Shown: positions 18,601-26,719 of the stretch, piece by piece
Layout: each line of letters starts with the position of its first letter
Numbering within the stretch: the stretch's first letter is position 1
DNA from: Haliscomenobacter hydrossis DSM 1100
GTDB taxonomy: Bacteria > Bacteroidota > Bacteroidia > Chitinophagales > Saprospiraceae
Direction of reading: 5' to 3'
Assembly (NCBI RefSeq): GCF_000212735.1
Contig: NC_015510.1
Span: 1,178,001-1,242,000, forward strand
Length of the DNA: 64,000 nt
Program-made: the position numbers and the translations under genes
Notes under the pieces: generated by a model
Databases searched by the model: none
What the model was told of the DNA's origin: nothing
What the model saw: the letters and a program-made list of their open reading frames with translations, nothing else

Positions 18601-19626
18601 ATGGAAATAGGAATCGACAGTTTTGCCGCAGCGCACTTTACCGGAACCGCCAACGACCCCGCCAAAAACATCCAGGCCATGGCGAACCTGCTGGAACGGG
18701 TGCAATTTGCCGACCAGGCCGGACTCGACGTTTTTGGCATCGGGGAACACCACCGCAAGGAATTTCTGGATTCCGCGCCAATCACCATCTTGTCTGCCGC
18801 CGCGGCCATGACCAAACGCATCAAACTAAGCAGCGCGGTTACCGTGCTAAGTGCCGCCGATCCGGTGCGGGTGTTCCAGAATTTTGCCAGCCTGGACATC
18901 ATCTCCAAAGGTCGCGCCGAAATCATCGCCGGACGGGGTTCCTTCATCGAAGCTTATCCACTTTTTGGTTTTAGCCTGCACAATTACGATGAACTTTTTG
19001 CCGAAAAACTGGACTTGCTCCTACAGATTCGTGAAAACGAAGTGGTGACTTGGAAAGGCAAGTTTCGCCCGGCTCTGGACAACGTAGCGATATACCCCAG
19101 ACCCGTACAGTCGCCGCTGCCCATCTGGTTGGGCGTAGGTGGTACCCCCCAATCTTTCGCCCGGGCGGGCAGTTTGGGTTTGCCTTTGATGGTGGCGGTC
19201 ATTGGTGGCGAAACCCGGCGTTTCCGTCCTTTGATCGACTTGTACCGGCAAGCCGGAAAAGAGGCGGGTTTTGCCCCGGAACAGCTCAAGGTGGGCCTTC
19301 ACTCCCTGGGCTATGTGGCTGAAACCACCCAGCAGGCCAAAGATGAATTTTATCCCGGTTATGCCGAAGTATTTACGCGTATCGGCAAAGAACGCGGCTG
19401 GCCTCCGGTTACCCGACAGCAGTTTGAAGCGCAGGCGGGGCATTTCGGCGCCTTGTTGGTAGGTGGGCCCGAAGAAATTGCCGAGCGGATCCTGCGGCAC
19501 AGCGAGGCCTTGGGAGGCATTTCGCGTTTGACGTTTCAAATGGACAACGCCGCATTGCCACAATCCAAATTGCTGAAATCAATTGAGTTGATTGGAGAGA
19601 AAATTATTCCGCTGGTGAATGGATAA
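18601..19626 (+). CDS. Luciferase-like (LLM class) flavin-dependent oxidoreductase
   Basis: 341 residues, the normal length for bacterial LLM-class flavin oxidoreductases (TIM barrel, F420 or FMN). Supporting segments are GEHHRKEFLDSAPI, AAAMTKRIKLSSAVTVLS, the RAEIIAGRGSF loop and LPIWLGVGGTPQS. This resembles the group often annotated as alkanal monooxygenase-like or YhbW-like proteins; the substrate is not known. It stands alone and is convergent with the kinase operon. Confidence 0.9.
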   Translation: MEIGIDSFAAAHFTGTANDPAKNIQAMANLLERVQFADQAGLDVFGIGEHHRKEFLDSAPITILSAAAAMTKRIKLSSAVTVLSAADPVRVFQNFASLDIISKGRAEIIAGRGSFIEAYPLFGFSLHNYDELFAEKLDLLLQIRENEVVTWKGKFRPALDNVAIYPRPVQSPLPIWLGVGGTPQSFARAGSLGLPLMVAVIGGETRRFRPLIDLYRQAGKEAGFAPEQLKVGLHSLGYVAETTQQAKDEFYPGYAEVFTRIGKERGWPPVTRQQFEAQAGHFGALLVGGPEEIAERILRHSEALGGISRLTFQMDNAALPQSKLLKSIELIGEKIIPLVNG

Positions 19627-19634
19627 AAAGAGAC

Positions 19635-22051
19635 CTAGTGCACGAACATCAGGGTGATTACAAAAGTGGTTCCTTCCCCTTCTATTGTCTCCACGCTTAG
19701 TGTTCCACCGTGTCCTTTACTGATAATGTCATACGCCAAACTCAATCCCAAACCCGTGCCTTGCCCCGTCGGCTTCGTCGTAAAAAACGGCTGAAAGATT
19801 TTGTCTTTGATGGCTTCGGGAATGCCGCTGCCGTTGTCCTTTACCTTAATCAGGATTTGACGATCAATTTTTTGGGTAGAAACGGTGATAGTTGGTTGGT
19901 ACATAGTGTCGGCGTGACTCGAAGTCACACCGACACTCGCCCGCTGTTGCACCGTGCTTCGGCTTCGCTCAGCAACCGCATAAAACGCGTTATTGATCAA
20001 ATTCAACAGCACCCGCCCGATGTCTTGCGGAATGACGGAAACCAGCGGCAAATTTGGATCAAAGTGTGCGTTTCCAAAGTAGCGTTAAAGGTACTGTCTT
20101 TAGCGCGCAGGCCATGGTAAGACAAGCGCAGATATTCATCGGCGAGGGCGTTGAGGTCGGTCGGTTCTTTTACCCCTGTGTTCGTCCGCGAGTGTTCAAG
20201 CATACCTTTGACAATGGAGGAGGCGCGTTGGCCGTGGTGGTTGATTTTTTGCTGGTTTGATGCCAAATCATTGGCCAAATCGATGATGAGGGCTTTATCT
20301 GATTCGGGTTTTTCTACTTCTTCTTTGAGTTCCTGCGCGAGTTCCGCGCTGAGTTCGGAGAAGTTATTGACAAAATTCAGCGGGTTTTGAATTTCGTGGG
20401 CAATGCCCGCGGTGAGTTCACCGAGAGAGGCGAGTTTTTCGGATTGAATGAGTTGGGCTTGAGTGGATTTGAGGGTTGTGAGGGTTTGTTCCAGAATGAT
20501 TTTTTGTGCATTGATTTCTTCTTTTTGATTTTGTAATAATGTATTCGCTTTTTGTTTGCTGCGATTATTCAGAAATAGCATCAAAGCGACCAATAAAAAG
20601 ATGCCTAATGCAGAGATTAAAGTATACATCCTAAATCTGTTCTTCGATTCTGTTCTTAGTTTTTCTTGTTGAAATTGTTGTGCTTCTATTTTACGTTGAA
20701 GCTGGTTTTGGGTATTCTGTTGTTCCAGATTTCGGCGTTTGTATTCATTTTCTGCATTTTTTTGCCTTAGTTTTTGGGTTTCTGAGAGGAGCATTAATTC
20801 AGCTTTCAGGCTATTGGCTTTCAAATTGGCTACTTCTTCCGCTTGTTTCGCTTTTGCCAATGCTTCTTTTTCATCAAAGTCAAATTGCATTTGAAACGCC
20901 GTTAATTTTTTGGTGTTTTCTTCATTAAAAAAACTATCTCGATAAATAATGTATTGATGATAATGGGTGAATGCGTCTTTCCAGTTGCCCATTTTGCTGT
21001 TCACGCTCGAAATATATAAATAACCATCTCGCTTTTCTTCTAAATAGCCATCTGTTTCTTCCAGGTACTTCAATCCCTGCCTCAATAGTGAATCAGCCAA
21101 GTGAATTTTGTTTAACTTCAGGTAGGTATTGCCAATTTCAATAAGTAAGCTATTGGCAACTGCTTTATTGTTGATGCTATTGTATGATCTTTGTGCCAAG
21201 AGGTAATGATTCAGTGCATCAGTATAGCTACCTTCAGCAGCTTCGGTGCCTTTTTCTTTATTTATTGCATCCCCTTTTTTTAGGTAAATGTTTGCTAAAC
21301 TGAGGTAGGCAAAGGGCAATCCCCAACGGGGTAATTTAAGGTCTGGGCGTTTAAATAGTTCCAAACCTTTAAACGTATTTTTAAAAGCTAAATCAAAATT
21401 TCCTAGCCTTAAGTAGATGTCTCCAATGTTAATAAAGGACTGTGCGATGCCCCATTTTTCATCAATCTCTTCCCGTACTTTCAGGGAGAGTTGGTAGTTT
21501 TGCAGTGCTTCGGGATAATTCTTTTGATTTGCGTTTATAAATCCGATGTTGTTGTATGCTTGTGCAATTTCCGCTTTGTCATTTAATGCCTCAAACTGCT
21601 TTAAAGAGATAAAGTTAAGTTTTAATGCTTCAGCAGAATTTCCTATTTTGTCAGCATAGACTATTGCCAGGTTCCTCGAAAATAAAGCTGCATTTCGGCG
21701 ATCTTTGATTTTTATGCTTAGTTGTAGTCCAGCTGAAAGGTACTTGATGTATTCTGACTGATTGGATTGGGTATAATATATGTTCCCAACGTTCCAATAT
21801 CCTCTTATTCGGCCTTTGTTGAAGCCTATTTTTTCGGAAAGCGCCAGGGCTTCTTTGGCGTATTGCAAAGCTTTTTTGCCGTCATTTTTTTTACTATAAT
21901 AGATTCTAATTTCATTTAACGTATTGATCTTGTTCGTATCTTCTTTTTGAGTGATTAATACTTTTTGCAAGGAATCCAGTGTATGACTTTGGCTGTACAC
22001 ATTCACGGTAATCAGGACAAATAACAACTTGAGAAAAATTATTTTCTTCAT
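19635..22051 (-). pseudogene. TPR sensor histidine kinase 1, frameshifted in the ATPase domain
   Basis: From the ATG at 22051 the protein has a signal peptide (MKKIIFLKLLFVLITVNVYS), TPR repeats over about residues 40-390, a transmembrane helix near 480, a coiled coil and a HisKA domain with phospho-acceptor H552 in GIAHEIQNP. In the paralogues ETH is followed by FDPDLPLVS. Here the frame shifts at 20064-20069 (GTGTGC where the others have one base pair-unit less, net +2 bp) and the product would end at 20003. The ATPase half continues in another frame from 20051 to 19635, with intact NNAFYAV and [11 protein letters not shown] motifs. Either a recent pseudogene or a sequencing error. Last gene of the VOC-HK2-HK1 operon, 4 bp after HK2. 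Confidence 0.75.
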
Positions 22052-22055
22052 GTTC

Positions 22056-24167
22056 CTAAATTGGAAATTTTATCAAAAATTCAGTGCTTTGGCTTTGAGC
22101 TGACTCCACTTCCAGCGTCCCCCCATGCCCCTTCACCACAATATCATAGGAAAGAGAAAGCCCCAAACCCGTGCCCTGCCCGGTCGGTTTGGTGGTAAAA
22201 AACGGCTGAAAGATTTTGTCTTTGATGGCTTCGGGGATACCGTTACCATTGTCCTTTACCTTAATCAGGATTTGACGATCAATTTTTTGGGTAGAAACGG
22301 TGATAGTTGGTTGGTACATAGTGTCGGCGTGACTCGAAGTCACACCGACACTCGCCCGCTGTTGCACCGTGCTTCGGCTTCGCTCAGCAACCGCATAAAA
22401 CGCATTGTTAATCAAATTCAACAGCACCCGCCCAATGTCTTGCGGAATTACCGAAACCAGCGGTAAATCTGGATCAAAATGCGTTTCCATCGTCGCGTTA
22501 AAGCTGTTGTCCTTCGCGCGCAGGCCGTGATACGCCAAACGCAGGTATTCATCCGCGAGAGCGTTGAGGTCGGTGGGTTCTTTTACCCCTGTGTTCGTCC
22601 GCGAGTGTTCAAGCATCCCTTTGACGATGGAGGAGGCGCGTTGACCGTGATGGGCGATCTTTTGTTCGTTGCCTTTGATGTTTTTGGCAATGGTGATGGC
22701 GTCGTCCTTGTTGCCCTGTTCAAGCTCCTCGGTCAATTCATCGATCAGCTCGGTGTTTAATTCCGAGAAGTTGTTGACGAAGTTCAAGGGGTTTTGAATC
22801 TCGTGGGCGATGCCCGCGGTGAGTTCGCCGAGGGAGGCCAGTTTTTCGGATTGAATGAGTTGGGCCTGGGTGGCTTTGAGGTGTTCCAGGGCCTGTTCAA
22901 TTTGTGCCTTTTGTTGGTTGACTTCTTCCACCAGTTGGGCCAATTCCACATTTTTGAGCCGAAATATTTCCGATTCTTTTTGCGATTGTGCCACCTGGTG
23001 GGTAATCTGCATGTTGAGTATGCGTTGCTGAACGGTTTCGTTGTTCACCTCTTTTTCGAGTTCGGCGTATTTTTCATAATGAAGTAAGGCCAGCGCGAGG
23101 TCGCCAGCGTGTTTGTACGTTTTGGATAAATTGTGGTGAATTTTGTACAAAATATCCTTGGCTTGTATTTCTTCGGCCAGGGTCAGCGCTTGCTGGAGGC
23201 ATTCGAGCGACTGCTGAAGATTGGCCTGGGCAAAAGCACTTCCTTCGTACAAGGCCCCGAGGAAACAATAAATCTCCGCACGACCCTTTTTGTCGCCCAC
23301 CGCTTCCCGGATCTGTAAACTGCGTTGCAGGTAGTGGAGCGCGTTGGCATAGTCTTGCCATTCCGCGTAGATTCGCCCCGTATTGAACAAGGTGTTGCCC
23401 CGACCTTTTTGGTCACCCGTTTTTTCAGTAATGGCCAAACTTTGCAGGCAATGATCCAGCGCTTCCTGGTACTTTCCTTGCTGGAGGTAAATGTTGCCCA
23501 GGTTGTCGTAACAACCCGCTACCCCCCATAGGTCGCCAATGGTTTGGCGAAGAACCAAACTTTGTTGATAATAATCCAGCGCTTCCTCAAAACGCCCCAT
23601 TTCGGCATAAACCCCGCCGATACAGTTCAAGTGATACGATTCGGGCATGATTTCCTGGATGGCTCGGGCAATGGGCAGCCCTTGCAGGGCGTGCTCGAGG
23701 GCGTTGTTCAAGTCGCCAAGGTATTTATAGGTAATGCTCAGGTGGTAAAGGCTCAGGGTTTCTTCTTCCTGAAAATTGGCTTCCCGACTCAGGGTAAGTG
23801 CCTTGTACAACTCTTCCAGCGAAGCGGCATAGTTGCCAAAACTGCGGTAAATGATGCCGTAATATTCATGAATGACGGCTTGATTGCGGATGTCCTTGAA
23901 GGATACAAACAATTGGTAGGCCTGATTCAGTAGCGACAATGCCTCCTGATATTGGGCAATCCGAATATGGCAAAAGCCGAAGGTGCGCAGACCTTCGGCT
24001 TTACCTTTTTGGTATTGAATTTTTTCGGAAAGGCGCAGGGCTTCACTGCTCAATTCAAAAGCCTGGGTACTATCGGCCACCCTTAGTTTCCAGGCTTTTT
24101 CATTTAAGCCATCGATCGTGGTGATCAGTGTCTGACGCTTTGGTTCCGCTTTTTTTTTTCGCATCAT
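22056..24167 (-). CDS. TPR histidine kinase 2, soluble form
   Basis: 703 residues. There is no signal peptide (start MMRKKKAEPKRQTLI) and no transmembrane helix. About nine TPR units cover residues 20-385 (e.g. NLGNIYLQQGKYQEALDHCL), then a glutamine-rich coiled coil, HisKA with H455, and a HATPase domain with [17 protein letters not shown] and [11 protein letters not shown]. It should therefore sense from the cytoplasm, unlike its three exported relatives. It holds the in-frame palindromic insert between the N-box and the next strand. No response regulator is encoded nearby. The gene starts 2 bp after the VOC gene and ends 4 bp before kinase 1, so the three form an operon. Confidence 0.9.
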   Translation of the reverse strand: MMRKKKAEPKRQTLITTIDGLNEKAWKLRVADSTQAFELSSEALRLSEKIQYQKGKAEGLRTFGFCHIRIAQYQEALSLLNQAYQLFVSFKDIRNQAVIHEYYGIIYRSFGNYAASLEELYKALTLSREANFQEEETLSLYHLSITYKYLGDLNNALEHALQGLPIARAIQEIMPESYHLNCIGGVYAEMGRFEEALDYYQQSLVLRQTIGDLWGVAGCYDNLGNIYLQQGKYQEALDHCLQSLAITEKTGDQKGRGNTLFNTGRIYAEWQDYANALHYLQRSLQIREAVGDKKGRAEIYCFLGALYEGSAFAQANLQQSLECLQQALTLAEEIQAKDILYKIHHNLSKTYKHAGDLALALLHYEKYAELEKEVNNETVQQRILNMQITHQVAQSQKESEIFRLKNVELAQLVEEVNQQKAQIEQALEHLKATQAQLIQSEKLASLGELTAGIAHEIQNPLNFVNNFSELNTELIDELTEELEQGNKDDAITIAKNIKGNEQKIAHHGQRASSIVKGMLEHSRTNTGVKEPTDLNALADEYLRLAYHGLRAKDNSFNATMETHFDPDLPLVSVIPQDIGRVLLNLINNAFYAVAERSRSTVQQRASVGVTSSHADTMYQPTITVSTQKIDRQILIKVKDNGNGIPEAIKDKIFQPFFTTKPTGQGTGLGLSLSYDIVVKGHGGTLEVESAQSQSTEFLIKFPI

Positions 24168-24169
24168 TT

Positions 24170-24559
24170 TTAAACCATGTAGTACTCCCAGGCAATGCGA
24201 TCCGGATCTTTAAATGCGACATAATTTTTGCCGAGGGTAGCATCAAATTTCACTCCAGTGTTTTCAACATTCGCCTCGCTAAGGGCTTTGGCAACCCGTT
24301 GTAATTCCCCTTCATCGGTACAGCCCAGAGCCAGATGGTCGATCCCTACATTAAATGGACTAAACACTTTGGCTCCTTCTTCTTCGGCGGGGCCGCGTAC
24401 ACCAATGAAGGTACCGCCCGCAACAAAAATGAACAAATTGGGCACTTCCAGCGCAATGGGAAAACCCAGGGTGCCGTGGTAAAATGCTTTGGAACGCTCC
24501 AGATCCGTACAACGCAGCGCGATGTGGTGAATTCCGGGAGTTTGGATGTTGATTGGCAT
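24170..24559 (-). CDS. VOC-family (glyoxalase/dioxygenase-like) protein
   Basis: 129 residues, one VOC module of two beta-alpha-beta-beta-beta units: IHHIALRCTDLERSKAFYHG at the start, GIDHLALGCTD in the middle and FKDPDRIAWEYY at the end. Metal-ligand candidates are H11 or H12 in the first strand, H in IDHLAL and the final E in AWEYY. The substrate is unknown. First gene of an operon with two histidine kinases; a near-consensus TACTTTTA box lies about 50 bp upstream on this strand. Confidence 0.9.
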   Translation of the reverse strand: MPINIQTPGIHHIALRCTDLERSKAFYHGTLGFPIALEVPNLFIFVAGGTFIGVRGPAEEEGAKVFSPFNVGIDHLALGCTDEGELQRVAKALSEANVENTGVKFDATLGKNYVAFKDPDRIAWEYYMV

Positions 24560-24657
24560 ATGATTAAAGTTTAGTTGTTTACTTGTAGAATAAGATTTCA
24601 GTACTTAAAAGTAGCCTCGGTTGAAGTGCCTGGTTTTGAGCGATTAAAATAAGCAAT

Positions 24658-26718
24658 TTAAACGAGAACGGGAAGAGATAGGATAAATTCAGTTCCTTCA
24701 TTTTCGGTTGACTGTGCTTTAAGGGTTCCCCCATGCCCTTTGGTCACAATGTCATAGGCCAAACTCAGCCCTAAACCCGTGCCCTGTCCGGTGGGTTTGG
24801 TGGTGAAAAACGGCTGGAAGATTTTGTCGCGGATGGCTTCGGGGATGCCGTTGCCGTTGTCCTTCACCTTAATCAGGATTTGATTGTCAATTTTCTGAGT
24901 GGAAATGGTGACGGTGGGTTGGTACACAGTGTCGGCGTGACTTGAAGTCACGCCGACACTCGCCCGCTGTTGCACAGTATAAAAAGCATTGTTGATCAAA
25001 TTCAGCAGCACCCGCCCAATGTCTGGCGGAACGACAGAAACCAAGGGCAAATCAGGATCAAAATGCGTTTCCAGCGTAGCATTGAAACTACTGTCCTTGG
25101 CCCGCAGCCCATGATACGCCAGACGGAGGTATTCGTCCGCCAGGGCATTGAGGTCGGTGGGTTCTTTTACGCCGGTACTTGTCCGCGAGTGTTCGAGCAT
25201 GCCTTTGACGATGGCGGAGGCGCGTTGGCCGTGGTGGTTGATCTTTTCCTGGTTTGATGCCAAATCGTTGGCCAAATCGATGATCAGTGCTTTGTCCAAT
25301 TCTATTTTTTCAACTTCTTCCTTGAGTTCTTGCGCGAGTTCGGCGCTGAGCTCCGAAAAGTTGTTGACAAAATTCAGCGGGTTTTGAATTTCGTGGGCAA
25401 TGCCTGCGGTGAGTTCACCCAAAGATGCGAGTTTTTCGGATTGGATGAGTTGGGCTTGGGTGGATTTGAGGGTTTCCAGCGAGCTTTGCAATTGTGTTTT
25501 TTGGCTGTCGATCTCTTCTTTCTGTGCCTGCAGTAAGGCGTTGGCACGTTGCTTATGTTGGTTGTTGCGGTACAGAATGAAGGCCAGCAAAAGTGCACCC
25601 AACAAGACGCCCAACAAGCTGTACATTTTCACCCGATTTTGATAAGCGATCCGCTTTGTTTCAATTTCCTGTAGAATTTTTTGCTGCCTTTGTTCTTCTT
25701 TGAAGGTCAGGTTCTGCACCTCGCGCACTTTTTCGGCACCGGATACACTGTCGCGGGCCGCTACAGATAGGTCGTTGTAGTACAGCGCTTTGGCATAATT
25801 GCCCTGCTGTTCGTAGGTTTTGCGCAGCGAATTGGCTGCCGCTTGCATCACCTCAAAGCCCCGAATTTTGCTGGCACCAAGATAGGCCTCTGTCGCGTGA
25901 TGGATGGCGGAATCTAGGCGATTGACCTGGGCATAATATTTGGCCAAACTTAATTTACTTTCGTTGATCGCGCTAGGGAAATCGGCGCGGATGCCTTCAC
26001 GCAAACCTGTGCGGAAATACTGCAAGGCCTCCTGGGTTTGATTGGATTGCAGGTAGAGTTTGCCCAACAAATTACAAATCTGGCAGTAAAAGTAAGGAAA
26101 CCAGCCTTCGAGGGGAATTTCCTGGATGCGGCGCTGGGCAACCTGTGCGTAGTACATCGCAGAATCCCGCTGCCCCAGTTTCTCGAAGAGCTGCCCCAAA
26201 CGCATGGGGCCAGCCGGGTAGCCTCTGTTGTCTAAGAATAGCTTCCTTTTCAGGCGGGCTTCGTATTCCTGGTATGATTGGCGGGCGTAATGGAGTGCGC
26301 GCTGCAGGTCACCCTGCGCTTCGTAATTGTTGGCCAAAAATGCCAGGGCCATACTGGCATCTTCCTTTTTTTTCTCAATATAACGCAGGGCCTCCTGGAG
26401 TAGGTGAATAGACTTTACGGGTTCCCCGGTCATAGCGTAACTATACCCAAGCGTGAGCAGGTCACCCAACAATCGATCTTCGTCCCCAATTGCTCTGGAA
26501 ACGCGCATTGCCGCCCTAAAATCTGCTTGAGATTGTTTGGCGTCGACAAACTGGTTGGCCAAACCCCTTTGAAAGAGTAAATCACGCCGCGCGGTATCTG
26601 TTTTGGCTTGCTTCAGTTCACGGGTCAAACTGTCGAAGTGTATTGCTTGAGTGCTGTATTGAGCCAGCAAAGCAATTTGGAACAAACATAGATAAACCAC
26701 TAAGTTCAGCTTTTTCAT
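24658..26718 (-). CDS. TPR sensor histidine kinase 3, paired with a TonB-dependent receptor
   Basis: 686 residues: signal peptide 1-20, periplasmic TPR region about 35-330, a transmembrane helix near 365-385 ([18 protein letters not shown]), coiled coil, HisKA with H442 and a HATPase domain with [13 protein letters not shown]. Its ATPase insert carries only the 33-bp palindrome (coding [12 protein letters not shown]) and lacks the AERSRS word found in the other copies. It starts 1 bp after the stop of the TonB receptor gene, so both are translated from one message. This pairing suggests that the periplasmic TPR domain reads receptor or substrate state. No partner regulator is encoded here. 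Confidence 0.9.
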   Translation of the reverse strand: MKKLNLVVYLCLFQIALLAQYSTQAIHFDSLTRELKQAKTDTARRDLLFQRGLANQFVDAKQSQADFRAAMRVSRAIGDEDRLLGDLLTLGYSYAMTGEPVKSIHLLQEALRYIEKKKEDASMALAFLANNYEAQGDLQRALHYARQSYQEYEARLKRKLFLDNRGYPAGPMRLGQLFEKLGQRDSAMYYAQVAQRRIQEIPLEGWFPYFYCQICNLLGKLYLQSNQTQEALQYFRTGLREGIRADFPSAINESKLSLAKYYAQVNRLDSAIHHATEAYLGASKIRGFEVMQAAANSLRKTYEQQGNYAKALYYNDLSVAARDSVSGAEKVREVQNLTFKEEQRQQKILQEIETKRIAYQNRVKMYSLLGVLLGALLLAFILYRNNQHKQRANALLQAQKEEIDSQKTQLQSSLETLKSTQAQLIQSEKLASLGELTAGIAHEIQNPLNFVNNFSELSAELAQELKEEVEKIELDKALIIDLANDLASNQEKINHHGQRASAIVKGMLEHSRTSTGVKEPTDLNALADEYLRLAYHGLRAKDSSFNATLETHFDPDLPLVSVVPPDIGRVLLNLINNAFYTVQQRASVGVTSSHADTVYQPTVTISTQKIDNQILIKVKDNGNGIPEAIRDKIFQPFFTTKPTGQGTGLGLSLAYDIVTKGHGGTLKAQSTENEGTEFILSLPVLV

Positions 26719-26719
26719 A

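Noticed and set aside
19905-19937. Palindromes in the kinases as transcription terminators
   Set aside because: They lie in frame within conserved domains, have no T tract and recur at the same codon position in four genes.
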